DNA of 39,327 bases from Planctomycetaceae bacterium (GCA_024638965.1 JAHEJI010000029.1:1-39327); one strand, 5' to 3'; shown: positions 1 to 9,350, counted from the stretch's first letter. Numbers and translations: made by a program. The notes: a model not told the origin generated them from the letters alone.

Positions 1-1
1 G

Positions 2-553
2 CAGATTCCAGCTTTGCAAAACTCGTTGGTTGTCGACTACAACGCAGTCTATGGAAACCTGATTCTGTTCGCCACGACGATGTTGTTGCTCAGCCAACTT
101 GCGTATGCACGATTTGTCTTTTTGCAAGCGAATGGTTTGATCAGACTCAAGGTCGCCAAAGAAAGGGTTGCCAATTCAGGGGTGATGTCAAGAAGAGATA
201 ACGTCGAAACATACGTCGGCGAATCGGATGCGGAGTTTACCGCAAAGAACACCAAGGCATCCGGGAAAAAAACAGCAAGGCAAGCCTCGAAACAGGCTGC
301 CCCGGCAACTACTGAAACAGCTGTTCCAGCCACAAAGTCAAAAGTTCGTCCGCCAGTTCCCAAACCGAAACGGAAAATCCCGCCTGTGCCAGCCCCGTCG
401 AAGCCAGTCGCAGAAAAGCCGACGGCGGCACTCGACAACGAATCTGAAGCTCAAGCCATTCTTGCCATTTCACCAGAGCAGTATGCCAAAATGAGCAAGG
501 CCGACCGTCGTCGGCATCGAAAGCTCGAAAAGCGGCGACGCCGTGCGGCCTAG
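2..553 (+). CDS. 3' end of a membrane protein with a basic tail (partial)
   Basis: The reading frame is open to the left edge, so this is the C-terminal part of a longer protein; the first possible start inside the window (TTG at 14) is probably internal. The visible part has one hydrophobic helix (about residues 18-40 of the visible part, around NLILFATTMLLLSQLAYARF), then a hydrophilic tail of about 130 residues rich in Lys, Pro, Ala and Arg, with proline-rich stretches and a strongly basic end (SKADRRRHRKLEKRRRR). The tail is most likely cytoplasmic by the positive-inside rule and could bind RNA, DNA or acidic lipid. I do not recognise the family. No terminator is visible before gltX, 94 bases downstream. 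Confidence 0.6.
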   Translation, partial: QIPALQNSLVVDYNAVYGNLILFATTMLLLSQLAYARFVFLQANGLIRLKVAKERVANSGVMSRRDNVETYVGESDAEFTAKNTKASGKKTARQASKQAAPATTETAVPATKSKVRPPVPKPKRKIPPVPAPSKPVAEKPTAALDNESEAQAILAISPEQYAKMSKADRRRHRKLEKRRRRAA

Positions 554-647
554 GACCAGCATCTCCGCGCATTCGGTTCTCATTCCAGCTTGATTTGCGT
601 AGAATCTCCTCTTCGCATTTATGGTCTAACTTTTTTTCAAGAAACAG

Positions 648-2225
648 ATGACTGTTCGTACTCGTTTCGCTCCCAGCCCAACTGGCTATTTGCACATTGG
701 CGGCGTCCGCACCGCTCTATTCAATTGGCTGCTTGCCCGACAGGCTGGTGGGCAGTTTATTCTTCGTATCGATGACACTGACAGCAAACGGAATGTGGAA
801 CAGGCTCTACAGCCCATTCTTGACGGGTTTCGGTGGTTGGGCATCGATTGGGACGAGGGCCCGGAAATCGGCGGTGCTTATGGTCCTTATTATCAATCGC
901 AGCGATTAGTTAATTATCAGTCGGCGGCGGCCGAGTTGCTCGAGAGCGGTCACGCGTACCGCGATTATGCCAGACCGGACGAAACAGTTGCCGAACGTGA
1001 AGCGGCCGAAAAAGAGAAATGCGACTTCATTTATAGTCGTAACTGGATGGCCGAAACCGATGAAGACATTCAAGGCTTTGAAGCGGAGGGACGCCAATTC
1101 GTCGTCCGGCTGAAAATGCCTCGTGAGGGCAAGTGCGAGTTTCACGATTTGATTCGTGGCGATGTTTCGTTTGATTGGGCTCGTGAACAGGATCACGTCA
1201 TTCAACGAAATGACGGAACCTGCCTGTATCATCTTGCTAACGTGGTCGACGATGAGGACTTCAAAATCACCCATATTGTTCGAGCCGTCGAGCACCTTTC
1301 AAATACGCCCCGACAGATTTTTATTGCCAATGCACTTGGATACGAATTGCCAAAATACGCGCATATTCCGTTCGTCGCGGAACCGGGAAGCAAGAACAAG
1401 TTGAGTAAACGAAAGATCGAAAAGTACTTCAAGAATCGTGACTTTAAACAACTCTTCGACCGCGGTGCAGAGATTGCCAAACGAATAGGGCTGGAAATCG
1501 AACCTGCGTCATTCAATCCGGTATTGATCGAGTTTTATCGTACGATTGGATTTTTGCCGCAAGCGATTGTGAACTACCTGCTGCTGGTGGGCTGGTCACT
1601 GGATGACAAGACCGAAGACTTCACGCGTGAGCAAATGCTTGAGCATTTTTCTTTGGCACGAGTTGTAAAAGGCGAAGCCAGTTTTGATCCGCAAAAGCTG
1701 ATGGCATTCCAGGTACGATGCATGAACAATTTTCCCATGAAACGAAAAGTCGCGTTGTGTCTTTCGTTTTTGCAAGCGGCTGGGGTCGTTTCGGACCCGC
1801 CGGACTGTGAAATCGGTCCGTACTTGACCAGGATCGTGGCGGCGGCAGATGATCGAATTGAGATCGCGGGCGATATTTTGAAGTTTGATGATTTCTTTTC
1901 AGTCGACGATGAACTGGACTACGACGAGAAGGCCTTTGAAAAACGGCTCGTGAAGGCTGAGAACGCTGGCTTTTTGCTCAGCGAACTGAAAAAGTTGCTG
2001 GTCGTTGAGGATCACGCTTCACCCCAGGAAATGGAAACACTGGTGAAGGGTTTTTGTGAGACGAAAGGGATCAAGATCGGCCAAATTATTCATGCATTAC
2101 GAGTCGCCTGCACCGGCAAGGCGGCTGGATTCGGTATGTTCGACACGATGTCAATCCTTGGTGCCGCACGTTGCGCTAAACGAATCGACGTCGCATTGGA
2201 ACGCCTTGGTCGAGATCGAGTCTAA
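648..2225 (+). CDS. gltX: Glutamyl-tRNA synthetase
   Basis: Charges tRNA-Glu with glutamate in the cytoplasm. It is a class I synthetase: PSPTGYLHIGG at residues 10-19 carries the HIGH-type ATP-binding signature and KLSKR at 251-255 is the KMSKS loop. The 525-residue length is somewhat above the usual 470-500. The residues after the KMSKS loop (KIEKYFKN) are more basic and differ from the usual RHGA-type continuation, and no zinc-binding cysteine cluster of the E. coli kind is obvious. The ATG at 648 starts directly at the conserved fold; the ribosome-binding site is weak (AAGAAAC). Its nearest neighbours are peptidase E on the other strand and glutaminyl-tRNA synthetase. A separate GlnS nearby suggests that this enzyme need only charge tRNA-Glu, but that is inference. 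Confidence 0.97.
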   Translation: MTVRTRFAPSPTGYLHIGGVRTALFNWLLARQAGGQFILRIDDTDSKRNVEQALQPILDGFRWLGIDWDEGPEIGGAYGPYYQSQRLVNYQSAAAELLESGHAYRDYARPDETVAEREAAEKEKCDFIYSRNWMAETDEDIQGFEAEGRQFVVRLKMPREGKCEFHDLIRGDVSFDWAREQDHVIQRNDGTCLYHLANVVDDEDFKITHIVRAVEHLSNTPRQIFIANALGYELPKYAHIPFVAEPGSKNKLSKRKIEKYFKNRDFKQLFDRGAEIAKRIGLEIEPASFNPVLIEFYRTIGFLPQAIVNYLLLVGWSLDDKTEDFTREQMLEHFSLARVVKGEASFDPQKLMAFQVRCMNNFPMKRKVALCLSFLQAAGVVSDPPDCEIGPYLTRIVAAADDRIEIAGDILKFDDFFSVDDELDYDEKAFEKRLVKAENAGFLLSELKKLLVVEDHASPQEMETLVKGFCETKGIKIGQIIHALRVACTGKAAGFGMFDTMSILGAARCAKRIDVALERLGRDRV

Positions 2226-2304
2226 AGTTTTCGCCGTAGCTGACATTGAACGGGATTGGTTGCAAAGCCCAGCCGTAGGCGTCGGCTCCTCAACGTGCGT
2301 GGAT

Positions 2305-2329
2305 CGTAGCTGGATTCGTGAGAAATCAG
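2305..2329 (+). repeat. Palindromic repeat, stem-GTGA-stem family (copy 1)
   Basis: The 25 bases read CGTAGCTGGATTCGTGAG followed by AAATCAG. CTGGATTC and GAAATCAG form an imperfect stem around a GTGA loop. The same design, with related sequence, occurs three times between gcvT and gcvH (31750-31832). It lies between the convergent ends of gltX and pepE. A short upstream stretch (AGCCGTAGGCGTCGGCT, near 2271-2287) can form another small hairpin. No T-run follows, so it is not a standard terminator. Confidence 0.5.
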
Positions 2330-2337
2330 ATGACGTG

Positions 2338-3045
2338 CTATTTAGGCATCAACAGAAAAGACACATCGCTACCGGTGTTGATCTCGACCGCATCAATGCC
2401 TTGCCGAAATAGAATCATGTCTTTGTTACCTCGGAGCCAACATGTTTCACCCGCGATTTCTAACCACGAGCCTTCGCGCAAACCGACAACCGGTACCGAA
2501 TTCTCTTCGAGATATTCTTGCAGACGTTGCATTCGAGTTTCGCCCTTGTGAGACGAGTTGGGGTCGGCGTCAAGGTAGTGCGGATTGATTTGGAACGGGA
2601 TCAATTTGAGCGCATCCAACGAAGGTGGTTCGACGATTGGCATGTCATTGGTCGTGCGAATGGTTGGGCAGGCCATATTGGTGCCTGCGCTGCTTCCCAT
2701 GTACGGCACACCCCGCAACGCCGCTTCTCGAATCGGGCCGATCAAATCGAGGTCGTACAGAGTTTTCAACAATCGAAACGAATTACCGCCTCCCACAAAG
2801 ATTCCCTGAGCCCCATTTATCGCCTCTAGCGGATCATCGGCGTGATGGATGGAGCGAATTTTGATTCCAGTCGGCTCCAATGCGTCCGCGACCAGTGCTT
2901 CATATTCATGACGGTCTGCCAATGCGTAGGGTACAAACAACACCTCATCGACGCCTGCGAAATGTTCGGAAATCGCCTCCCTGCAAAATTCGAGAAAACC
3001 GGATCCGTGAACACGGGAACTGGAAATCAACAAAAGCCTTCTCAT
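2338..3045 (-). CDS. pepE: Peptidase E (aspartyl dipeptidase, family S51)
   Basis: Cytoplasmic dipeptidase that releases N-terminal aspartate from Asp-X dipeptides. The 235-residue length matches the family. The nucleophile motif GSSAG is at residues 117-121 (Ser119), NPHY places His156, and Glu191 lies in LREGSW; these correspond with a shift of one to the Ser120/His157/Glu192 triad of the Salmonella enzyme. The GGGNSF turn at 85-90 is also typical. The ATG at 3045 follows a very good ribosome-binding site (GGGAGGG, about six bases upstream). It is convergent with gltX and divergent from glnS with about 100 bases between, so it is probably transcribed alone. Confidence 0.93.
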   Translation of the reverse strand: MRRLLLISSSRVHGSGFLEFCREAISEHFAGVDEVLFVPYALADRHEYEALVADALEPTGIKIRSIHHADDPLEAINGAQGIFVGGGNSFRLLKTLYDLDLIGPIREAALRGVPYMGSSAGTNMACPTIRTTNDMPIVEPPSLDALKLIPFQINPHYLDADPNSSHKGETRMQRLQEYLEENSVPVVGLREGSWLEIAGETCWLRGNKDMILFRQGIDAVEINTGSDVSFLLMPK

Positions 3046-3144
3046 TGGTACCCTCCCCTGAAATTCCTGTTTTAGCTAATATCTTAACGAACCAGTTAAC
3101 AACAAATTGATCGTTCAGGTAAGCACCTGCACGAAAGGCCCCAA

Positions 3145-4824
3145 ATGAACACTGCCGAATCAAAAACGTTAGATTTCGTTCGTCAAATCGTCGTTGATGA
3201 CATTGAATCCGGCAAAAACGGTGGACAAGTTCATACTCGGTTTCCACCGGAGCCGAATGGTTATCTGCATATCGGGCACGCCAAATCCATCTGTCTGAAT
3301 TTCGGAATCGCAAAACAGTATGGTGGCAAATGCAATCTGCGGTTTGATGATACTAATCCCGAGAAAGAAGAGACCGAGTTCGTCGAGTCGATCCTGGAGG
3401 ATGTACGGTGGCTTGGTTTCGAATGGGACAATCTGTACTATGCCTCGGATTACTTTGACCAGCTCTATGAGATGGCGATCAAGCTGATCAAAGCTGGCAA
3501 TGCGTTTGTCTGCGATCAAACCACGGAAGAGGTCCGTGAATATCGGGGCGGATGGAATAAAGAAGGCCGCGTCAGTCCGTTTCGAGACCGCTCCGTCGAA
3601 GAGAATCTCGAACTCTTTAAGCGGATGAAAAACGGAGAATTCAGGGACGGCGAAAAAACGTTGCGCGCAAAAATCGATATGAACTCGTCGAATATGAACT
3701 TGCGCGACCCCGCAATGTATCGAATTCGGCATACCGAACATCATCGCACAGGCGACCAATGGTGCATCTATCCAACCTATGACTGGACGCACGGTCAAAG
3801 CGATTCGATTGAAGGCATCACTCATTCGATTTGCACGCTCGAGTTTGAAATCCATCGCCCGCTTTATGACTGGTATCTCGAAGCCTTGGAAATTCACCAT
3901 CCTCAGCAAATTGAGTTTGCCCGGCTGAATCTGATGAACACCGTGATGAGCAAGCGAAAATTACTTGAGCTTGTACAAGGCGGTTATGTCTCAGCTTGGG
4001 ATGATCCGCGCATGCCCACGATCTGTGGATTTCGACGGCGGGGATTCACACCGGAATCGATACGCGATTTTTGTGACCGAATTGGAGTTACGAAAACCAA
4101 CAGCATGACCGATCTGGCTCAGCTGAACCTGAGCATTCGCGATCACTTGAACAAGATTGCCCCGCGTCGAATGTGCGTACTCGATCCGCTCAAGGTCGTC
4201 ATCGAGAATTATCCAGAAGGTGAATCTGAAGTGAGAAGTGCGATCAACAATCCGGAAGATGAAACTGCCGGAACGCGTGAGATGCCGTTTGGCCGCGAGT
4301 TGTATATTGAACGCAGTGACTTCATGGAAGACGCGCCCAAAAAGTTTTTTCGGCTGACAGTTGGTCGCGAGGTTCGATTGAAATACGCTTTTTTCATTAA
4401 ATGTCATGAAGCGATCAAAGATGTATCAGGCGAAGTCATTGAACTTCGCTGTACTTACGATCGGGAAACGGCGGGTGGCAAAGCTCCCGACGGTCGAAAA
4501 GTCAAAGGCACGATCCATTGGGTCTCGGTAGAGCATGCGGTCAACGCGGAAGTTCGATTGTATGACGTACTTTTTGAAGCAGAGGATCCGAGCGACGTTG
4601 CTGAAGACACGGATTGGAAAGAAACGATCAATCCCAATTCGTTGATTATCATGAACAATAGTAAACTCGAGCCTTCATTGGCGGAAGCCAAGGTGGGAGA
4701 TCGTTTTCAGTTCGAGCGCAACGGTTATTTTTGTGTCGACAGAGACTCAACAGCGGACAAACTGGTCTTCAATCGCACCGTCACATTGAAGGATGCCTGG
4801 GCGAAAGAAAAGGCCAGAAAATAG
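3145..4824 (+). CDS. glnS: Glutaminyl-tRNA synthetase
   Basis: Charges tRNA-Gln directly with glutamine. Class I synthetase: [14 protein letters not shown] contains HIGH at residues 42-45 and VMSKRK at 267-272 is the KMSKS loop. The [20 protein letters not shown] stretch (213-232) is typical of GlnRS and separates it from GluRS. The 559-residue length is normal, with the two C-terminal beta-barrel anticodon-binding domains from about 345 on. The ATG at 3145 is preceded by AAAGG. Its presence means the organism does not have to depend on the transamidation route for Gln-tRNA-Gln. No clear terminator follows. Confidence 0.97.
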   Translation: MNTAESKTLDFVRQIVVDDIESGKNGGQVHTRFPPEPNGYLHIGHAKSICLNFGIAKQYGGKCNLRFDDTNPEKEETEFVESILEDVRWLGFEWDNLYYASDYFDQLYEMAIKLIKAGNAFVCDQTTEEVREYRGGWNKEGRVSPFRDRSVEENLELFKRMKNGEFRDGEKTLRAKIDMNSSNMNLRDPAMYRIRHTEHHRTGDQWCIYPTYDWTHGQSDSIEGITHSICTLEFEIHRPLYDWYLEALEIHHPQQIEFARLNLMNTVMSKRKLLELVQGGYVSAWDDPRMPTICGFRRRGFTPESIRDFCDRIGVTKTNSMTDLAQLNLSIRDHLNKIAPRRMCVLDPLKVVIENYPEGESEVRSAINNPEDETAGTREMPFGRELYIERSDFMEDAPKKFFRLTVGREVRLKYAFFIKCHEAIKDVSGEVIELRCTYDRETAGGKAPDGRKVKGTIHWVSVEHAVNAEVRLYDVLFEAEDPSDVAEDTDWKETINPNSLIIMNNSKLEPSLAEAKVGDRFQFERNGYFCVDRDSTADKLVFNRTVTLKDAWAKEKARK

Positions 4825-4939
4825 TCGACGTTTGTCAAATACGGTTAGCGCATTACTTCCGTCTGATTGACCGACAACAATTGCAACATGCCAAGCTCCT
4901 GCGATAATTGAGTGATAAATTCAATTCAAGGTAGCCAGA

Positions 4940-5929
4940 ATGTCCGAACGCAGGTCGCTTAGATTTCCGATTACACTTGGCGTCACCATGATCGTCGTGA
5001 TCGTGGCGATGATTATCGGGTGGATCGGGTTGACGGTATTCAATGCCATGCGAGATCCACCTCAATCGTCGCTTCACTGGGCATTACTGACGGTTGGTAC
5101 CGGATTCCTCGCCTTTGTCTTGGTCGGGGTCGTGATGTATCTGATCTTGTCCATCAAAGCGATCAATCTCAACCGCCGTCAATCCAATTTTATAGACAGC
5201 GTAACGCACGAACTAAAAACACCGGTCGCTTCATTGAAGCTTTATCTGCAAACTATCAACCGTCGACAGATTACCGATCAAGAGCGAGCGCAATTCAACG
5301 AAATCATGATGGATGATGTGGAACGGCTGGATCGCTTGATCAACCACATGCTGGAAGCAGCCGCTATCGATAAGCCAAAAGACGATAGCGAATTAATCGA
5401 TATTGATCTGGCCGATCTACTCCGCGACGTGGCGAAGTCTGTGTGCACGCGGTATCGCGTCGATCCGAACATCATTCAGTTGGACTTGTTTCCATTTATG
5501 ATTCGTGCTCGACATTCCGACAGTGAGATGATCTTTCGGAATTTGATCGACAACGCTGTGAAGTATTCGGGTTCGCCGCCAGTGGTGAAGGTAATCATGA
5601 GGATCCATGAAGATCTGGCCATCGTTTTGATCGAAGATAACGGACCGGGAATTCCCGCAGAATTGCGACGAAAGGTATTTGGTCGTTTTGTGCGACTTGG
5701 AAAAGAACTTGAGCGCGAAAAACCCGGAACAGGATTAGGGCTATATATCGTTCGCACGCTTGTCAGAAAGCTCGGTGGGAAAGTCCGCATAGTGGATCGG
5801 GCTTCAAAGACAGGTACTGTTTTCGAAGTTCAATTGACAGGCCGTTGCTTACGGGTAGAAAATGGGCAAGATTCAGTTGCCATCGCCGAATCAAACAGGG
5901 CTGAACTCAAATTACCCAGTAACATCTAG
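4940..5929 (+). CDS. Membrane sensor histidine kinase
   Basis: First gene of a two-component pair. Two transmembrane helices (about residues 11-35 and 47-71) are joined by only about a dozen residues, so there is essentially no periplasmic sensor domain. The dimerisation/phospho-acceptor box SVTHELKTPVASLK places the phosphorylated His at 90. The ATPase domain has an N box (RNLIDNAVKYS), a G1 box (IEDNGPGIP) and a G2 box (GTGLGLYIVRTL). There is no HAMP domain; a short linker joins helix 2 to the His box. This design suggests sensing within the membrane or through a partner protein. The ATG at 4940 follows AAGG. The gene lies 30 bases upstream of its probable regulator and is almost certainly cotranscribed with it. 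The signal is unknown. Confidence 0.93.
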   Translation: MSERRSLRFPITLGVTMIVVIVAMIIGWIGLTVFNAMRDPPQSSLHWALLTVGTGFLAFVLVGVVMYLILSIKAINLNRRQSNFIDSVTHELKTPVASLKLYLQTINRRQITDQERAQFNEIMMDDVERLDRLINHMLEAAAIDKPKDDSELIDIDLADLLRDVAKSVCTRYRVDPNIIQLDLFPFMIRARHSDSEMIFRNLIDNAVKYSGSPPVVKVIMRIHEDLAIVLIEDNGPGIPAELRRKVFGRFVRLGKELEREKPGTGLGLYIVRTLVRKLGGKVRIVDRASKTGTVFEVQLTGRCLRVENGQDSVAIAESNRAELKLPSNI

Positions 5930-5959
5930 CCTTCCAAATCTGATTTACGGAAGTGGGGA

Positions 5960-6685
5960 ATGAACAAGGAAGCACAACATATTCTAGTTGTCGAAGACGA
6001 AGAGCATCTTGCAATTGGCATTAAGTTCAACTTGGAGGCCGAGGGTTTCCGCGTGACAGCAGTCGGTAATGGTCCTACCGCGCTGAAAACGATCGAGTCA
6101 AAAGAGGACCCAGTTGATTTGGTTGTTCTGGACTTGATGTTGCCAGGTATGAGTGGTTACGACGTTTGTGAAAGGTTGAGGGAAGTAGGCGAGAACATGC
6201 CGGTCCTGATTTTGAGTGCTCGAACTTTGACCGAAGATCGCACTCGCAGCTTTGACGTCGGTGCAAATCAGTTTTTGACCAAACCCTTTGAGCTGGATGA
6301 ACTGATCAGTCGCATCAAGAACTTGTTGGCAAGTTCCAGCCGAGTGTCGCGTCAAAACGATGTCGCTTCGTCGAACTCGATTGTTGAATATGAATTTGCA
6401 GATTCGACCATTAACTTTGATACTTACCAGATAATGGTTCGCGGCAAACAGGTTCGCTTAACACAACTTCAGATTAAAGTTCTGAGATACTTCATCGAAA
6501 ATGAGGGCCGTGTCATTCCGCGGACCAAGCTGCTTGAAGATGTTTGGGGAATGCCTGGCAGCATTAATACCAGGGCGCCCGACCAGATTATTCGTCAGTT
6601 GCGCAAGACATTTGAGCCGGATCCCGCGAATCCCATCCACTTTCTGACGATTCGAGACGCTGGCTATCGGTTTATTCGTGGGTAG
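5960..6685 (+). CDS. OmpR/PhoB-family response regulator
   Basis: Probable partner of the upstream kinase. The receiver domain (about residues 6-122) has the acidic pair Glu12/Asp13, phospho-acceptor Asp58 (VVLDLMLPG), Ser86 (LILSART) and Lys108 (LTKPF). The C-terminal winged-helix DNA-binding domain (about 145-240) shows the usual OmpR-type pattern, including LTQLQIKVLRYFIENEGRV and the end sequence DAGYRFIRG. The 241-residue length is standard. The ATG at 5960 follows a purine-rich GTGGGGA. No target operators can be named from the sequence. It acts in the cytoplasm as a transcription factor. Confidence 0.94.
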   Translation: MNKEAQHILVVEDEEHLAIGIKFNLEAEGFRVTAVGNGPTALKTIESKEDPVDLVVLDLMLPGMSGYDVCERLREVGENMPVLILSARTLTEDRTRSFDVGANQFLTKPFELDELISRIKNLLASSSRVSRQNDVASSNSIVEYEFADSTINFDTYQIMVRGKQVRLTQLQIKVLRYFIENEGRVIPRTKLLEDVWGMPGSINTRAPDQIIRQLRKTFEPDPANPIHFLTIRDAGYRFIRG

Positions 6686-6722
6686 CGAGTAAGCCTGCAT
6701 ATTTGGATCAAACGCAGCAAAA

Positions 6723-6808
6723 GTCATTCTGAAGGAGCTCTGGCGACCGAAGAATCTCACGCAAAACGCGAGAGATCCTTCACCTCGCTCCACTCGGTTC
6801 AGGATGAC
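6723..6808. repeat. Interspersed imperfect hairpin repeat
   Basis: Left arm 6723-6758 starts GTCATTCTGAA and ends GAAGAATCTC. Right arm 6772-6808 starts GAGATCCTT and ends TTCAGGATGAC. The two are approximate reverse complements and meet at a short A-rich loop near 6763-6766. The motif (GTCATTCTGA ... GAAGAATCTC / GAGATCCTTC ... CAGGATGAC) is one I recognise as a widespread interspersed repeat in many environmental bacteria. It lies just after the response regulator, between convergent genes. It has no T-run on either side and no coding content. Confidence 0.6.
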
Positions 6809-6964
6809 GACAGCCATGCCGAGCCTTGAACTCCAAACATTGAACGGTATTGTGGTTAACCGATGCTGTTTAGGTGAGTCTCTAACCCAGAGAGTATTCG
6901 AATCACCGATGTGCTGTGCGACGACAGCCAAAGTGGCCAACAGAAGCACCCGAACATCCATTAA

Positions 6965-7993
6965 TTAGAGTTCTCTGGCCTGCAACTGTCGCTCGGACGG
7001 CAACTTTACTTTCCAGGCCAACCCGAAAAGTTGTAGCCCCCGAATGATGCACCAGCTCAGATCGAATTGATACCACTTGAGGCCATGCTTGGCGGATGTC
7101 GGAAAAGCGTGGTGATTGTTGTGCCAACCTTCCCCGTGTGAGAAGTAACCAAAAAACAGGTTGTTACGAGAATCATCCGAAGATTGGTAATGTTGCTTTC
7201 CAAAGATGTGGCAGATCGAGTTAATCGACCACGTCATATGGTGCGAAAGACAAATCCGGGCGAGTCCGCCCCAAATAAATCCAAGAATCGCTCCCTGGAT
7301 CGACCAGGTGACCAATCCACCAATGAACAAAGGGATGATGAACGAAGCAAAAACCCACCACCCATAGTTCTTGTCGATCGAAACCAGTAGCGGGTCATGC
7401 ATCAGATCAGGAACGTACTTTGTGCGTTCGTTACGATCCCAATTATTTTTGAACATCCATCCGGCGTGGGAGTGCCAAAATCCTTTGATCTTGTTCCAAA
7501 CGCCTTTGCCTTCGAGGCTTGGAGAATGAGGGTCACCGTGATGATCGCTGAATTGATGGTGTTTACGATGGACCATACACCAATCAAGTGGCGAGCCTTC
7601 CACCGACAGCGAACCGAGCGCCGTCCAGAACGCACGAATTGCATCGGTGGTTTCAAACGAGCGATGGGTCAGCAGCCGGTGAAACCCGATGGTGACACCA
7701 AGTCCCGTTAAATACCAACCGCCGATCAGCATGGTTAGATTCAGCCAGCTCATCATCTCCCACTGCCAGGCTAACGCGATCGCAATGATCATTCCCAACA
7801 ACGGAAAGATCATCATCGACAACAACGCAAACTTGTACTTTCCCGAGACGGGGACAGACACATGTTCGTGATGAGCGTGTTCGTGATGATGGGTCGCATC
7901 GACCGATATCGGATTTGCCGAAGGAAGTACGTCTAACTGAACCCTTTCGGCTTTAGTTTTGACTCGGGGCTGTCGTTCCGTCACGATTGACAT
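6965..7993 (-). CDS. Membrane acyl-CoA/fatty-acid desaturase (delta-9 type)
   Basis: Di-iron membrane enzyme that introduces a double bond into saturated acyl chains and so controls membrane fluidity. All three histidine boxes are present: HRLLTH (105-110), HRKHH (142-146) and HNNHH (291-295); an extra HSHAGW (174-179) is also typical of the stearoyl-CoA family. About four hydrophobic segments surround them. An unusual N-terminal stretch before the first helix, HHHEHAHHEH (35-44), could bind metal. The ATG at 7993 is preceded by AAGGAA at slightly long spacing. The true substrate (acyl-CoA, acyl-lipid or acyl-ACP) cannot be told; the box pattern favours acyl-CoA. It is probably monocistronic, with a 355-base upstream gap. 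Confidence 0.9.
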   Translation of the reverse strand: MSIVTERQPRVKTKAERVQLDVLPSANPISVDATHHHEHAHHEHVSVPVSGKYKFALLSMMIFPLLGMIIAIALAWQWEMMSWLNLTMLIGGWYLTGLGVTIGFHRLLTHRSFETTDAIRAFWTALGSLSVEGSPLDWCMVHRKHHQFSDHHGDPHSPSLEGKGVWNKIKGFWHSHAGWMFKNNWDRNERTKYVPDLMHDPLLVSIDKNYGWWVFASFIIPLFIGGLVTWSIQGAILGFIWGGLARICLSHHMTWSINSICHIFGKQHYQSSDDSRNNLFFGYFSHGEGWHNNHHAFPTSAKHGLKWYQFDLSWCIIRGLQLFGLAWKVKLPSERQLQAREL

Positions 7994-8348
7994 TTTTTCT
8001 CGTTCCTTATGTAGATCGCCTTGATGGCGATATTGTTACTATCGCTGAACCAGCTGACTCGGAGGTCGAATCGCTACTCAATGGGCAGGAATTGTAGTTT
8101 CTATCGGAAAAGAGGTCGTCAGCAGTCCGTGCGGCGAATGTAATAGTTGTGTAATCTTCCATATGAATCCGCCGAGCGAGCTAGCGAATGTTGGTGCGCA
8201 ATCATCCGGAGATTCGAATTTCCCCAAAAATGATTTCGGAGTGAATTCTGAATGCGGCCGGAATGAGGAACACTCAGCTTAAATCGGGGCAATTAGGATG
8301 GCATCTGTGAGCCGATACTCAAATTTCCATTCGGCAGCTCGTTTCTGG
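7994..8348. other. Intergenic region upstream of the desaturase
   Basis: 355 bases without a credible gene, between the stop of the kinase gene and the start of the desaturase (both minus). It must hold the desaturase promoter, but I cannot pick a convincing -35/-10 pair. A small hairpin (ATCGCC, loop, GGCGAT, near 8011-8027) lies about 20-35 bases upstream of the desaturase start, in the expected 5' untranslated region; its role is unknown. Confidence 0.4.
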
Positions 8349-9350
8349 CTACACCAAAATCGACTGCAAATGTTCTTCCATTGAGCTGTGCAGTCGTGGA
8401 CCGATGTGCTCGACGACTCGCGAAGCGAAATAGTTGCCCCAGCGAGCGGCATTGACTGCCGACATGCCGTGCGTGATGCCATAAAGAGCGCCACCTGCAA
8501 ACGCGTCGCCAGCTCCGACGGTATCGACGGCCTTGACCGGGTAACCGGCGACCTTTTGGACCGACCGATTCTCGACGACGTAGCATCCTTGTTCGCTCGC
8601 CGTGACAAAAGAGAGTTCACAGATATCGCCGATTTTGGCTGTACATTCATCGACGTCGTCTGTTTCGAAGAACTCGCGTGCCTCGTCGATATTGCAAAAT
8701 AGGATGTCCACATATTCTGAGATTACGCGGCGAAAATCGTCGGCGAATCGGCCAATTAAAAACGAGTCTGAAATCGTAAATGCGGCACGAACGCCCAGCC
8801 GTTTTGATTGTTCGAATGACTCAACACAAGCCGCTCGAGGGCCCTCAGCATCCCAAAGATAGCCCTCGATATAGCTGACTTTGCATTGGCTGAGAATGTC
8901 CGCATCGATTTCTGATTTGTGGAGCGTGGTGGAAACGCCCAGATGCGTACACATCGTGCGTTCGGCGTCGGGAGTGGTTAACACAACGCACGATCCTGTC
9001 GGGAGACTGCTTTCGTCCGCGGCAGGAACGGGAAACGCAATTCCCGACTGTTCCATGTCTTGTTTGTAAAACTGGCCGTGCGTATCGTCGGACACTTTGC
9101 CGAAATAGACTCCGTTTCCTCCGCTTTGCGCGACGGCAACCATTGTGTTGGCCGCCGAACCACCGGAGGCCAGTTGCAATGGATGACTGTCAAGGTGGTG
9201 CAGAACGGTAGATTGTGTTTCGGTATCCATCAGTGCCATCGTGCCTTTGACCAGTGACAGGTCAACAACGGATTTTTCTTCGACTTGAGCCAGTATGTCT
9301 ACGATCGCATTTCCAACACCAAACACATCATATTTCTTGTCTTCAGTCAC
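8349..9350 (-). CDS. PfkB-family kinase, adenosine kinase type
   Basis: Ribokinase-fold sugar/nucleoside kinase of 333 residues. The N-terminal FGVGNAIVDILAQV is typical of the adenosine kinase-like branch. GGSAANT (63-69) is PfkB signature 1 and DTVGAGDAFAGG (276-287) is signature 2, with Asp282 the likely catalytic base and GAGD the anion hole. It would use ATP to phosphorylate adenosine or a related nucleoside or sugar in the cytoplasm. Exact substrate cannot be fixed from sequence; adenosine is favoured by overall similarity to bacterial adenosine kinase-like proteins. The start is GTG at 9350, after a purine-rich stretch. It is transcribed toward the desaturase but separated from it by 355 bases. 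Confidence 0.85.
   Translation of the reverse strand: MTEDKKYDVFGVGNAIVDILAQVEEKSVVDLSLVKGTMALMDTETQSTVLHHLDSHPLQLASGGSAANTMVAVAQSGGNGVYFGKVSDDTHGQFYKQDMEQSGIAFPVPAADESSLPTGSCVVLTTPDAERTMCTHLGVSTTLHKSEIDADILSQCKVSYIEGYLWDAEGPRAACVESFEQSKRLGVRAAFTISDSFLIGRFADDFRRVISEYVDILFCNIDEAREFFETDDVDECTAKIGDICELSFVTASEQGCYVVENRSVQKVAGYPVKAVDTVGAGDAFAGGALYGITHGMSAVNAARWGNYFASRVVEHIGPRLHSSMEEHLQSILV

Noticed and set aside
3169-3909. 246-codon frame antisense to glnS
   Set aside because: It lies wholly inside glnS on the opposite strand and has no protein-like motifs; long antisense shadow frames are common here.
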